Part shown: in pieces, positions 18,136 to 28,245 of the stretch | Position numbering within the stretch: position 1 is the first letter of the stretch | Layout: each line of letters begins with the position of its first letter | Program-made: the position numbers and the translations under genes | Origin: Veronia pacifica | GTDB taxonomy: Bacteria; Pseudomonadota; Gammaproteobacteria; Enterobacterales; Vibrionaceae | NCBI RefSeq assembly: GCF_001707825.1 | Contig: NZ_LYBM01000025.1 | Location: 1 to 64,000, forward strand | DNA length: 64,000 bases | Reading direction: 5' to 3' | Notes under the pieces: model-generated | What the model saw: only the letters and a program-made list of their open reading frames with translations | The model's database searches: none | Told to the model about the DNA's origin: nothing

Positions 18136-19701
18136 ATGATATTTAGAAAATTCGACAGCGCTTTTTTTGCATTTTCATTTTTAATTTTAATTCTCATATC
18201 AGGAACAGTTCAATCTAATGCTGATGTCCGAGTCATTGGTGGTAAAGATGCTGATAAAGAAAAGTATCCATTTATTGCTCATTTGAGCACCCCTGAATAT
18301 AGTAGTGAGCCATTTTGTGGCGCGACATATATTGGAGGAAAAAAAGTTTTGACCGCAGCACACTGTGTGGTGGCAGCAGACTATGACGATACATTCCTAG
18401 AAGTATTAATGATTACAATTGGTGACTATGACGTTACTAAAAAGGAGACTGAGAAACAATTTTCAGTAGAACGCATAGTTATTCACCCGGGGTACGATAG
18501 CCAAACATTAGCAAATGACATTGCTATTATTTTCCTAGAAAAAGAACCGGTAGGCATTGACGAAGCTTCACTGCCTAAGATGAACATGAAAAATGTCTTT
18601 AACTCAAAGACAGTATTAACGGTAGCGGGTTGGGGAGTCACTGACGAAGGCAATGTATCGGATATATTACAAGAAGTCGACGTAAACTTTGTGTCTGATA
18701 AGTTGTGCCGTACATCATACGAAGACTATCTAATGACCGGAAAAACGATCTGTGCAGGCGATATTATCTGGGGAGGAATAGATGCATGTCAGGGAGATAG
18801 CGGTGGCCCTCTCTTCTATACAGATTTAGACGGAACTTTAGTCCAAACGGGCATCGTAAGTTGGGGCATAGGCTGTGCCTTAGCGGAGTATCCGGGGGTA
18901 TATGCAAATACGGGCGCACACCTGAGCTTTATTGAAAGCCCTGATAAATTTTTAGACGGCCAAATCACATTCGTCAGTGACGATACGAAATCACCTAACG
19001 TACCGTTAGGATTAGTAAAATATCCAATCACACTTCAAAACACATCTGATTCGGTAGCCAACGTGACAAGTCTTTATATTGATGACGGCCAATTGCTCAC
19101 TAATCCATGTAAGCAAGCTCTTGAACCGAATCAATCCTGTACGATCGACACTACGTTGCAGGTAAAAACTGGTAGAACAATCTATGAAGCGACTGCATAT
19201 ACAGAAACTGCCTCTGCGCCATCTTACTTACCCATAGACATTACTGGTATTGGAAAGGACAATGTTGACAACGAAGATTTTGCAAGCCTGAAGTTACCTT
19301 CAGTGATCGTACCTCTAGGTAAAAACCCATGGTCTATCAGCGATGGTCAAATGAAAGCTGTGCCTTCGGCTGGGGATGGATATTCGATGACTATGCTTGA
19401 TAAATTCCCCAAAGGGACGTTAAGTTTCACTGCTAAAAATAATACTGCATTCGCTGGTCTATTTATATACGTAAACCAAAAAGAGGTAATCTCATATTTC
19501 ACTGGTGAGAAAAATATAAATTTGAAACTTGATCAAGAAAGTAACTTTGTTGAGTTTTACTATGAAGGCCTTCCAGCTAACGAAAATTTTGGTGAGACTG
19601 TAGCGGTGAGAGATATGAAGTTCAAAGCGGGTAATATAGGTTTGCTTTCTTTTGTTATATTGATTTTTTTCGCCTACAACCGAAAAATTAGAAATTTATA
19701 A
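18136..19701 (+). CDS. Secreted trypsin-like serine protease with C-terminal membrane anchor
   Basis: A chymotrypsin-fold (S1) endopeptidase. A signal peptide covers residues ~1-29; activation is expected at Arg32-Val33 (VIGG). Catalytic residues are His76 (LTAAHC), Asp128 (NDIAII) and Ser222 (GDSGGPL). Asp216, six residues before Ser222, predicts cleavage after Arg or Lys. The protease domain ends near residue 275; a ~215-residue region with paired cysteines follows, then a hydrophobic segment (~497-514) and a basic end (NRKIRNL). This resembles the GlyGly-CTERM/rhombosortase tail of Vibrio Ves proteases, though only Ala-Gly-Asn stands where Gly-Gly is usual. ATG at 18136 is preceded by GAGGTTGAGGGT. 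The promoter region is AT-rich. Confidence 0.92.
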   Translation: MIFRKFDSAFFAFSFLILILISGTVQSNADVRVIGGKDADKEKYPFIAHLSTPEYSSEPFCGATYIGGKKVLTAAHCVVAADYDDTFLEVLMITIGDYDVTKKETEKQFSVERIVIHPGYDSQTLANDIAIIFLEKEPVGIDEASLPKMNMKNVFNSKTVLTVAGWGVTDEGNVSDILQEVDVNFVSDKLCRTSYEDYLMTGKTICAGDIIWGGIDACQGDSGGPLFYTDLDGTLVQTGIVSWGIGCALAEYPGVYANTGAHLSFIESPDKFLDGQITFVSDDTKSPNVPLGLVKYPITLQNTSDSVANVTSLYIDDGQLLTNPCKQALEPNQSCTIDTTLQVKTGRTIYEATAYTETASAPSYLPIDITGIGKDNVDNEDFASLKLPSVIVPLGKNPWSISDGQMKAVPSAGDGYSMTMLDKFPKGTLSFTAKNNTAFAGLFIYVNQKEVISYFTGEKNINLKLDQESNFVEFYYEGLPANENFGETVAVRDMKFKAGNIGLLSFVILIFFAYNRKIRNL

Positions 19702-19717
19702 ATTATACTATTTGTTT

Positions 19718-19743
19718 AAATGGCCCATTTACATGGGCCATTT
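19718..19743 (+). terminator. Terminator-type hairpin between convergent genes
   Basis: A perfect 11-bp stem, AAATGGCCCAT / ATGGGCCATTT, with a TTAC tetraloop. It serves the protease gene and possibly the convergent epimerase gene. Confidence 0.75.
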
Positions 19744-19813
19744 ACTTGAACTAAAAAAATTTTTACTCTTTTATTTCGGTCTTCACCAAGGAATTTCCGG
19801 TCGCCAAAATATA

Positions 19814-20857
19814 TTATTGCGTTAAAGAGGCTGTTTTAATGCCTTCAATGCGTCTTTTTAAACTGCTACATTTTATATAATCATTCTTGCTAAACCATAT
19901 TAAAGCATCGGCAATAGCGACATCCAAAGGTGTTTGAGGTAAGCCAAGTTCGTTTACCGCCTTACTGCAATCAGCTGTTAGTCCGAGCTTCGCAATATGA
20001 ATAGAAGTGGGTGTAAATAGCGGGTCTTTCCGACTGATCCATTGGCTGTAAGAAAGTGTGAAGTATGAAGAGATACTGACAAGAGCAAAAGGAACAGGAA
20101 TGATAATTTTCTTGACGCCAAGAACTTCTGAAACTGTCTCAGCGAGCTGACGGATCGAGAGGTTTTTGTGGCCAAGAAGATAACTTTCACCACTGACACC
20201 TTTTTCAAGAGCCAATACATGACCTAATGCGATATCACGGACATCTGCGAAATTCACCGCAGAATCAAGTGATGTGATTATTGGCATGGTTGCACAGGTA
20301 AGAATGAATCGACCAGTAGGCGTCGGAGAAATATCGCCGGGCCCCAGTGGTCCAGTCGGCGCACATATCACAACATCCTGCCCATCATTAGCTGCCTTCA
20401 CAGCAATCTCGTGTCCAGCTGCTTTTGATATAGGGTAAGGGTCTCCCGTTATTCCGAGTGCGAACGGGCTTTTTTCTGTCGCATCAATCCCCGAACCCTG
20501 ACCGCCAAAACGAGCAATGGAGCTAGTATACACAACTCTTTTAATGTCTAGTTCCTTTGCTAATTCAAGAACATTCCGAGTGCCTTGGACATTGACTTTG
20601 TCCATCAATAATGGGTCTGGAAGCCAGAGTTTATATATGGCAGCAAGATGGATCACATAGTCGCAATCTTCCATTGCCAACTTAAGTGATGCCCTGTCGG
20701 TAATATCTGCTGCAACTGTTTCAACTGGCAGTCCTTGCAGATTCGCAAGGTTTTCGTTTGGCAAGTGCATAGCCTTGACTTGGTAACTGTGTTTGAGCAA
20801 CTGGCGAACGACGTGCCCACCTATAAATCCTGCAGAGCCTGTAACCAAAACTTTCAT
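19814..20857 (-). CDS. NAD-dependent epimerase/dehydratase (extended SDR)
   Basis: A 347-residue cytosolic oxidoreductase of the dihydroflavonol-reductase-like / sugar-epimerase branch. The N-terminal Rossmann motif is VLVTGSAGFIGGHV, and the catalytic Tyr-x3-Lys is in PYPISKAAGHE. Further family marks are DYVIHLAAIYKLW and NFADVRDIALGHVLAL. A longer frame begins at 20908, but the Rossmann strand must begin at MKVLVTG (20857), which has AAAGGGA ten nt upstream; I chose that start. Monocistronic. The substrate (sugar nucleotide, sterol or aldehyde) is not evident. Confidence 0.85.
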   Translation of the reverse strand: MKVLVTGSAGFIGGHVVRQLLKHSYQVKAMHLPNENLANLQGLPVETVAADITDRASLKLAMEDCDYVIHLAAIYKLWLPDPLLMDKVNVQGTRNVLELAKELDIKRVVYTSSIARFGGQGSGIDATEKSPFALGITGDPYPISKAAGHEIAVKAANDGQDVVICAPTGPLGPGDISPTPTGRFILTCATMPIITSLDSAVNFADVRDIALGHVLALEKGVSGESYLLGHKNLSIRQLAETVSEVLGVKKIIIPVPFALVSISSYFTLSYSQWISRKDPLFTPTSIHIAKLGLTADCSKAVNELGLPQTPLDVAIADALIWFSKNDYIKCSSLKRRIEGIKTASLTQ

Positions 20858-21175
20858 GTCGTGAGTCCCTTTGGTATGTGATGGATACTGCTTGTTTATA
20901 TGCAACAAAGCACTTATATAAATTCACATACGAAATGGTATGTCAAATTTATTACACCTCATGATGTGCGGATCGCAGCCATATTATGGAACCCTTTTAT
21001 ACACCAAAGCACAAAAATCATGGAGGCAAGGAGTTATCTGCGTTACCAAAAGTAGTCTTGTTGTTACTGTAATTTGACGCCTTTTTGCACACTGACTGAC
21101 GGCTCCTGAAGGACTCTGGGATACCTTGGATTAATAGAGGTCAATATTTATGGATAAAACCTGAAGGCAAAAAAT

Positions 21176-21784
21176 ATGGAAGAGAACAAGCTTCGCTCCG
21201 CAGCTATTTATGATGCTGCTGGAGGTAACTTAGCGGGTAGAAACAGTGCTTGTTTGCTCTCTGATGAGAATCACTTCAAACCAGAGCTAGCGATGAAAAC
21301 ACAGCCCACAGTACCAGAAAGTGCAGAAGTTAACTTAATCGTTAACTTTTCGCATCTCTTTGCTAGAGACGTAGAAAGAGAAGACTATCTCAAGATTAAA
21401 CGGAATAGTCTGAGAGGTGCGCTGTTAACCCAATATGAACGGGACAGATTAGTGACTTACGAGTCAAAAATTGCAACGTATGAACTCGATCTGGCGTTGC
21501 TCATACTGCCGAGTGATGAAAGAGAAAAGTACCTTTCAGAGAGTACAGAGCTTTTACACTTTGAAGATAGTGAACGCTTTGAATACGGGGAGGAGTTAAC
21601 GTCTAATTCACCTCGATTCAATCAAGTCATGATTGAACGTTTCAGTTTGGCTCAACTCCAACGTCTCAAAGAGTTGAATGAGAGCATCAAAGCAACAGAA
21701 GAAAACGCTTTGCGATCTCTCAGAGAGCGAGCTCTGTGCGACCCGCAACTCTACGGTAGGTTACTTAATACCGCGTGTAAATAA
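21176..21784 (+). CDS. Hypothetical protein, helical, 202 residues
   Basis: Not recognised. It is soluble, Glu- and Arg-rich and strongly helical in its second half (RFSLAQLQRLKELNESIKA, then ENALRSLRERALCD), with no signal peptide or membrane segment. The first ~45 residues look disordered. The ATG at 21176 is preceded by GAAGG. Flanked by gene-free DNA on both sides, so it is expressed alone. Confidence 0.7.
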   Translation: MEENKLRSAAIYDAAGGNLAGRNSACLLSDENHFKPELAMKTQPTVPESAEVNLIVNFSHLFARDVEREDYLKIKRNSLRGALLTQYERDRLVTYESKIATYELDLALLILPSDEREKYLSESTELLHFEDSERFEYGEELTSNSPRFNQVMIERFSLAQLQRLKELNESIKATEENALRSLRERALCDPQLYGRLLNTACK

Positions 21785-22507
21785 GAATACACACCCAGAC
21801 ATTATTAAAACTGGTGCCATGGGTGTGAATTTTCTTATGGTATTTATTCTACTGCTCTGTCCTATAGTTTCTTTAAAATCACACCCGTCTTGCCTCTAAA
21901 TTCCTCCCAAAGCTGACTGATAGTCCAGATTTGAATTCACAACTTAAAACCATTATTTTTCCTACAAAAAAATAATTACACAGATACTTTCTAAAGGTAT
22001 TGTGTATACAGCATGAGAAAATATCTTTTCATATAGGAAGCTGGATTATTTAAATAACTCAGCAGGTAATATACAAATACATAGACGTTAAAAAATGAAT
22101 ATTTTCAATATGACTAATATTTATATCAAGAAGAATGTTAAAAAACTAAATCTATCTGTAGATATTTTTTACCCGTATATTAATGCATTCATTTTTATAT
22201 AACCACCGGATTTAAAAATGAATGCATTAATATTACTAAGCTGTCGTGTTTCATTACCCACCAACTCCACCTGTATAGCGCATGTGACAAATATGAGAAC
22301 AAATAAAATGATATGACAGCCTATGATCCAGCAAGTAACGTAAATCGTTTAATTCTTGCCACGGCCGGATGACAGGATTTTTAACCAGGTAAGAGGTGGT
22401 ACAGAACCTGTCAACCTTAGCGCCGTTGGCACTCTTAAAGCGACTTTGTGTTCACGCTTTGAGTGCAATCATATTCCTGATAGTAGCAGCATTCTTAACG
22501 CACTATT
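21785..22507. other. Gene-free region with a large inverted repeat
   Basis: About 720 bp. The part from 21900 to 22240 is AT-rich and holds the 20-bp inverted repeat listed separately. The part from 22340 to 22507 is of normal composition, but no frame in it looks like a protein. Confidence 0.55.
22178..22232. repeat. Perfect 20-bp inverted repeat
   Basis: Arms 22178-22197 (TATTAATGCATTCATTTTTA) and 22213-22232 are exact reverse complements, separated by 15 nt. Each arm contains ATGCAT. It is AT-rich, without a flanking T-run that would mark a terminator. Confidence 0.9.
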
Positions 22508-24442
22508 TCAGTCACTGCCGTTCTTAAAATCGTCGGACAGCTTATCGTCATACCCTTTCGGCGGTGGCATCCATTCGCGTTCAGCGAAGTTATGACGGTC
22601 TGCCCTGTCCCTTCTCATCGCTTCCTTAATCGCTTCCTCAAGTTGCACAAACATCTCACTGTAGTGGAGACCAAGTGGGTCAGCTTCCTCTTTTGTCTGC
22701 CACTTCTCGTAAAGGATATGAGAGCCCTCATCCTCAATTCGTCGAAAAGTCTCTTTTTTCTGTTCGACGATAAACGGATGAAAACCGAGCTGTCGCATTG
22801 CTTCGGACCCCATTTCAAGAGCTGAGTGATAAGTCTCCGAAATAATAAAATCGGCACCAGCCTGCTGAAAGACATATCCTTCAGTTCTATCAAATGCACG
22901 AGTAAGTATTTTGATATCAGGATAGTGCTTTTTCACGTATTCAATCAGCATCAAGCTGTTCTCATGGTTATCCATGGCATTGATAACGAGAGATGCCTGC
23001 TCAATACCCGCAGTATGCAATAGCTCAGGACGAGTCGCATCACCAAAGAATGCCTTGATTTTAACCTCTCTCAAACTAGTAATTTGAGTGATTTCAGCAT
23101 CAAGTACCACGGTTTTAATGTTATTTGCCACCAGCAGCCGGTTAACAATCTGACCGAAACGCCCACCACCCGCGATAACAACTGGCCCCCACTCATCAAC
23201 CTTATCCGGCTCACGGAAACTGTCGTTACATACCCTTTCAAAATGTGGGAGTGCAATCCGCTCAAAGACAATAAATAAAAGCGGGGTAAGGAACATGGAG
23301 AAAGCGACTACCAGCGAGAGTACTTGCGCCAAAGGTTGAGTAAGGACTGAGTTTTGCACTGAGAAGCTCAGTAATACAAAACCGAACTCTCCAGCCTGCG
23401 CAAGACTCAGTGAAAAAAGCCAACGGTTCGAAAATTCAATTTTAAAAATAAATGTGAGCAGTAAAAGCACCAATGCCTTCAGCAGTATTACTCCAAACGT
23501 CAGTAAAGCGACCAGACCGAACTCTTGCGACAACACCGTAAAGTCGACGCCGCAACCGACAGTAATAAAAAAAAGTCCCAAAAGTAGCCCTTTGAAGGGC
23601 TCAATACTCGACTCGAGTTCGTGTCTGAACTCACTATTGGCAAGCACAACACCCGCGAGAAACGTTCCCAGTGCTGGTGATAGTCCAACGAGGCTCATTA
23701 ATGCGGCGATACCAATCACAAGCATCAACGCCGTAGCAGTAAATACTTCACGAAGTTTAGAGGCAGCCACAAAGCTAAACAGGGGACGACTAAGATAATG
23801 ACCACCGACCACAACAACAGCAATTGAACCCGCAATGATAAGAGCCATCATCCAGCCAGGTTTTCCCTCAACTAAGGACATTGTACCGTGATGTGCATCG
23901 GCAGCACTCTCGGCGACTGAAACCAGTTCTGGTATGGCAAGCAAAGGGATAATAGCCAGCATGGGGATAACAGCAATATCCTGAACCAGCAACACCGAAA
24001 AGGCGCTCCGCCCGCCTTCAGTATTGGTCAGCGATTTTTCATGGAAAGATTGAAGAACAATAGCCGTTGATGACAGGGAAAAGATAAAACCGACAGTAAG
24101 GGCGATGGTCCACTGCAAATCAAACAACATAGCAATAGCGGTAACTGGAATAATAGTCAGGGCAAGCTGGAGGCCTCCCAATCCAATTAACCTTCGGCGC
24201 ATGTTCCAAAGCACTGCAGGATCGAGTTCTAGTCCCACTAAGAAAAGCATCATTACAACACCAAATTCAGCAAAATGCTGAATTGTCTGTGTCTCGGTAC
24301 CAACTAGGCCCGTTACTGGCCCAATCAATAAGCCTGCGACTAAGTAGCCAAGGACAGATCCAAGCCCTAGCTTTTTAGCAATGGGAACCGTGAAAACTGC
24401 AGCCGCGAGAAAAAGAAATGCATAGAGAAAATACAAGGTCAT
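22508..24442 (-). CDS. kefB: Glutathione-regulated K+ efflux transporter, KefB type
   Basis: Inner-membrane K+/H+ exchanger of the CPA2 family that protects against electrophiles when opened by glutathione adducts. Residues ~1-375 form the membrane domain of about 12 helices, with the family segments GYLVAGLLIGPVTGL and FGVVMMLFLVGLELDP. Residues ~395-530 form a cytosolic RCK/KTN domain (VVIAGGGRFGQIVNRLL), followed by a variable tail. Total length is 644. Its ATG overlaps the KefG stop by 4 nt (ATGA), and a KefG partner favours KefB over KefC. Function is by homology. Confidence 0.92.
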   Translation of the reverse strand: MTLYFLYAFLFLAAAVFTVPIAKKLGLGSVLGYLVAGLLIGPVTGLVGTETQTIQHFAEFGVVMMLFLVGLELDPAVLWNMRRRLIGLGGLQLALTIIPVTAIAMLFDLQWTIALTVGFIFSLSSTAIVLQSFHEKSLTNTEGGRSAFSVLLVQDIAVIPMLAIIPLLAIPELVSVAESAADAHHGTMSLVEGKPGWMMALIIAGSIAVVVVGGHYLSRPLFSFVAASKLREVFTATALMLVIGIAALMSLVGLSPALGTFLAGVVLANSEFRHELESSIEPFKGLLLGLFFITVGCGVDFTVLSQEFGLVALLTFGVILLKALVLLLLTFIFKIEFSNRWLFSLSLAQAGEFGFVLLSFSVQNSVLTQPLAQVLSLVVAFSMFLTPLLFIVFERIALPHFERVCNDSFREPDKVDEWGPVVIAGGGRFGQIVNRLLVANNIKTVVLDAEITQITSLREVKIKAFFGDATRPELLHTAGIEQASLVINAMDNHENSLMLIEYVKKHYPDIKILTRAFDRTEGYVFQQAGADFIISETYHSALEMGSEAMRQLGFHPFIVEQKKETFRRIEDEGSHILYEKWQTKEEADPLGLHYSEMFVQLEEAIKEAMRRDRADRHNFAEREWMPPPKGYDDKLSDDFKNGSD

Positions 24443-25065
24443 AGTGTTCTCCCCATGATCAATTCATCCAGCTTATTGTTGAGCTTGTCGTAATCGCGAC
24501 TCTTGGTGATATCAAACCGTCTCTCAATGAGCGCGTTGACCAAATCAATGTAGTTTGTGGTATGACTGTTCAGTCGGCCTTCATCTCTAGCAGAGCGGGA
24601 GCCGAATAATGCGAAAGGAGGCACATAGGTCATACCAATCAAATTTGCAGTTTGCTCGATCGGGCGCAGCAACTCTCGCACAGTGAAATGATTCATCCCC
24701 TGCTTACAGTAGGCTTCTTCCCTCCCCCCAGCTGTTATGGCACAGAGGAGAATTTTCCCATGCAGCGCAATACCACCTTCACCGTAGGCAAAGCCATATT
24801 CGAGTACCAAATCCATCCATTCTTTCAGTATTGATGGTGTGGAATACCAAAACAGAGGAAACTGAAAAATCACAACGTCATGATCAAGTAATCGCCTTTG
24901 CTCTCTCTCTATATCAATGTGGTAGGTAGGATACTCCGCGTAGAGATCAACAACGGTAACATTTGAAAGAGTGGCGGCAGCGCGATATAGGGGATAATTC
25001 GCTTCTGACCGCCCTTGTGAAGGATGAGCAAAAAGAATCAATACCTTACGATTTGTGTTTGTCAT
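24439..25065 (-). CDS. kefG: KefG-type ancillary NAD(P)H oxidoreductase
   Basis: Flavodoxin-fold quinone-reductase-like protein that binds the transporter and is needed for full activity. Family features are ILFAHPSQGRSEAN, LSNVTVVDLYAEYP, IDIEREQRRLL, FQFPLFWYSTPSILKEWMD and YGEGGIALHGK. A GTG seven codons upstream (25086) is possible, but the ATG at 25065 has an AGGGAAAG site and matches the family N-terminus; length is then 208. It overlaps kefB by 4 nt, so the two are co-translated. The LysE gene ends 42 nt upstream and may share the transcript. Confidence 0.9.
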   Translation of the reverse strand: MTNTNRKVLILFAHPSQGRSEANYPLYRAAATLSNVTVVDLYAEYPTYHIDIEREQRRLLDHDVVIFQFPLFWYSTPSILKEWMDLVLEYGFAYGEGGIALHGKILLCAITAGGREEAYCKQGMNHFTVRELLRPIEQTANLIGMTYVPPFALFGSRSARDEGRLNSHTTNYIDLVNALIERRFDITKSRDYDKLNNKLDELIMGRTL

Positions 25066-25107
25066 ACTTTCCCTGTCAATAATCACTCGCGATGAAGTGA
25101 TATGTGT

Positions 25108-25734
25108 TTATTTACTCCCGGTTAGCAATACCCGAATACTCAGCACAAGCAATAGTGACCCCATCACTCGGTCTACCCAATGTGATATTGCTTTAAACCG
25201 CTTTTGTATAACTGGGTTGGACAACACCAGCGTCACTGTCGAGAACCAGAGTAATTGAACAATCATCATCCATACCCCTAGTAAAAATATCTGATAGCCG
25301 GGCATTTGTGGGCTGAGCACCAAGGTGAAAAGAGAGACAAAGTACAGCGGCGCTTTTGGGTTAATGGCATTACACACAAAACCCATCGCAATGAGGCGAG
25401 CGCCTGACTGTTTTTTCACTGACTTATTTTCTACTTTACTGTTCGAGGGCTTACTCATGAGGCCACGAATACCAAGATATGCCAAGAATCCCACAGCAAG
25501 ATATTTCATCCATTCCAGTATGCTACTGTTTTCACTAACAATAGCCGCTAACCCAAACGAAGAGTACAAAATATGAACAGAGAGACCAAGCGCAATACCG
25601 AGACTGACCAACAATCCTGCCCGACGGCCTTGTGAAATTGACTGTTGAGTAACCATAACAAAATCGGGTCCCGGTGAAGCCGCTGCCAATAAGTGAACGA
25701 CTGTCACAGTGAAAAAGGCATAAAGAAATTCCAT
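25108..25734 (-). CDS. LysE/RhtB-family amino acid exporter
   Basis: A six-helix inner-membrane exporter of amino acids or related metabolites; 208 residues, the family norm. The N-terminal signature LLAAASPGPDFVMVTQQSISQGRRAG (GPDF plus basic loop) is typical of RhtB members. Hydrophobic segments follow at ~40-60, 68-88, 120-140, 150-170 and 180-200. It is upstream of kefG on the same strand with a 42-nt gap. Substrate unknown. Confidence 0.9.
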   Translation of the reverse strand: MEFLYAFFTVTVVHLLAAASPGPDFVMVTQQSISQGRRAGLLVSLGIALGLSVHILYSSFGLAAIVSENSSILEWMKYLAVGFLAYLGIRGLMSKPSNSKVENKSVKKQSGARLIAMGFVCNAINPKAPLYFVSLFTLVLSPQMPGYQIFLLGVWMMIVQLLWFSTVTLVLSNPVIQKRFKAISHWVDRVMGSLLLVLSIRVLLTGSK

Positions 25735-26350
25735 TAATGACTCCTGTTACATAACACTGACTAAACCAACACGTTAACCTTTCAGTCACACCTCAGCAAT
25801 AGCAAAGTTACCTGATATCATCACTTTAGCTATCTCGTAAATAAGTGCTGTTCCATGAAATACCTCAAATGAATCTCAATTTAATGGCTCTATTCACACC
25901 TACCGAACAGTGAAACCCCATTAACAAGTTGAATTCACTCGCACTTTTTACTAATTGACAACCTGAACATTTATGAGTGCAAAATGAATATTCGCTCATT
26001 AAGTGACACCGTTACTCACTTAGTGAGAACAGTAAAATAGACATAAACAATATAAAAAAATGTAAAAGTAGACATAAAACCATTGTTTCTTTGACTAGTA
26101 ATAAATCGGGCTTGAATCATGTCCTTCTGACAATTTCCCAACTCACTCATCGTCTCTGCACCTTTACTCGCCAACCAATGTTTTTTTAGCCTTTCAAAAT
26201 CAAATTTGTACTGAATAAAAATTAACTTACGGTATCGAAATATCAAAAACCATTGAAATTGAAATGGTTATGAAAGTTATGTGACACTTTTCTGCGTTTA
26301 GAGTCTTTGCTCAAATTTAAAAAGTATTATGAATATTTCGAGGTTTTAAA
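25735..26350. other. Divergent promoter region between LysE exporter and PhoD
   Basis: About 615 bp with no convincing gene. A 13-bp palindrome CTCACTTAGTGAG lies in 26014-26030. A partly matching Pho-box-like direct repeat lies at 26269-26287 on the minus strand. The rest is undistinguished. Confidence 0.5.
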
Positions 26351-28071
26351 ATGGATATTAAACGCAGGAAGCTCCTCACAGGTATGTTATCAGGTGCGGT
26401 ATTTGCTCCTTTTGTCACTGTGTCACCCACAACAGCCGCAGGTATTCTCAATACTTCAAACCAAGACAATGATGTTTTCTCATTTGGCATCGCATCTGGC
26501 GATCCTTCTGATTCAGGTGTGATTATCTGGACACGTATCAATCCCGAATATATTCAGAACCCACAGACTGATGACTTACACCTTGTTTTCTGGCCTCTCA
26601 ATCAAAAAGAAAACAGTAAGGCCATAAAGATAAATGCTGACGAAATTAAGCGCGAGAACGATTTTACAGTCAGAATCAATCTTGACGGAATGATGGATGA
26701 AAATCAGTTTTATCACTATCAGTTTGAATACGGACAACGAAGCTCAATAATTGGTCGATGCCGAACATTACCTGCATCGACGACCACTCTAGAGCAGCTC
26801 AAGCTGGCTGTGCTGACCTGTCAGGATTTCACGACCGGTTATTACAATGCATTCAGTCACCTCGCTGATGAAGCCGTAGACTTCGTCGTCCACATGGGCG
26901 ATTTTATTTACGAATACAGCCAATACGAAGGATTTGAGGACAGCACACTGCCGGGGAGAAAACTGACATTCCCGAGTGGTCAGAAACTTGCCACTACCCT
27001 CGAAGACTTTCGTCACGCCTATAAAACCTATCGAAGCGATAAACAACTTCAGAAAGCAATGGCACAGCATACTTGGATCCTAAGTACTGACGACCACGAT
27101 TGCGCGGATAACTGCTACTGGAACTATGAGGAAGATACACTTGGTCTGCCAAGTCATGATTCACGGCATCAGCTCGATGCTCAGGCATTAATGGACATCA
27201 AACTGAGCTCGCAGAAAGCATGGTTTGAATATGTGCCAACCCGTGTCGACATTAATGAAGACGCAAGCCATCCCCATGACTATTTGACAATTTACAGAAA
27301 TTTTAAGTTTGGTCAGCTCGCTGAGATTTTCATGACTGACAGCCGTACCTATCGCTCTGAACCTTCATGTGACTCTAAAGATCTCAATGACGGAAGTCAG
27401 TGTATGGATATACCTGATCCCAAGCGCACCATGTTAGGTGACAGACAGAGAAACTGGTTAATAGATGGTATTAATACATCCGACAGCCACTGGAAAATCT
27501 GGGGTAATCAAACACTGGTTGCCAAATTTGGTCTGACAGGAATTCTAAGAGAATATCAAATCAATAAAGATGCATGGGACGGGTTTCCAGAAGAACGAAA
27601 AACCATCGCACGAGCAATAAAGGATAACGGTACAAATAATTTTGTAACTCTGACGGGAGACCTTCATACCAGCATCGTTACCTACTCGAAAATAGAGTAC
27701 ACCAACGATGGTATTTTTTATCCCAATGGCGACCTGGATAACCTGGTCGTGCAGAATTTATGACGCCGTCTGTCAGTTCACCGCACCTGATGGATAACAT
27801 AAGAAAGAAAATGAAACTCAGTAACTACAAAAATATGACTGACGAGTTTCTTGAGAGCATGATTTGGGCAGCGAACCCGCATATTCAACATTTTCGCAGC
27901 AGTATTTACGGTTATGCAGTCATGACGCTTAAACACGATATCGTTGAATGGGATGTCTATCATATAGACAAATATCAGCCTCCTTTCCTCGGCCTCGCGC
28001 CGAAGAGACAGGTCGTAAAAGCAACATATGATCCGGTCAGTTACACCATCGAGGTCAATGATAAACTCTAA
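26351..28071 (+). pseudogene. phoD: PhoD-family alkaline phosphatase, frame broken near its C-terminus
   Basis: Tat-exported, metal-dependent phosphodiesterase/phosphatase. A twin-arginine signal (IKRRKLL) is followed by a hydrophobic stretch ending near TTAAG. PhoD metal-site segments are LTCQDF, VHMGDFIYEY, STDDHDCADNCYW and LTGDLHTS. The first frame stops at 27763 after VVQNL. A second frame (27760-28071 from its ATG) continues as EFMTPSVSSPHL when read from 27754, and EF-x-TPS-x-S is the normal PhoD ending. One base appears to be missing around 27740-27753. Restored, the protein would be ~573 residues, the usual size. It could be an inactivating mutation or an assembly error; the truncated product would lack the last ~105 residues. 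Confidence 0.85.
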
Positions 28072-28083
28072 ACCGAGTAAAAA

Positions 28084-28104
28084 AGGCGTCCCTTCAAGAC
28101 GCCT
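28084..28104. terminator. Hairpin just after phoD
   Basis: AGGCGTC (28084-28090) pairs with GACGCCT (28098-28104) around 7 nt, 13 nt after the phoD stop. The adjoining A-run is on the left, so the U-tract form would act on the minus strand; for phoD it is a plain 3' hairpin. Confidence 0.5.
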
Positions 28105-28245
28105 CCCCCAGTGAGCCATTCACTTTGTGATAGCCCACTTAAATCAATCACAAGCATAACAATATATACCTGAGCTAATAATCTGAAGTAGACTGGAGCG
28201 CGTAATAGAACGTTAATGACAAACTCTATAAGCGCGGGACAGCCA

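Noticed and set aside
22356-22595. 79-codon plus-strand frame overlapping the kefB end
   Set aside because: It reads antisense to kefB over its last third and has no protein-like features or ribosome site.
26016-26246. 76-codon minus-strand frame upstream of phoD
   Set aside because: Aromatic- and Lys-rich composition as expected of AT-rich non-coding DNA; start unsupported.
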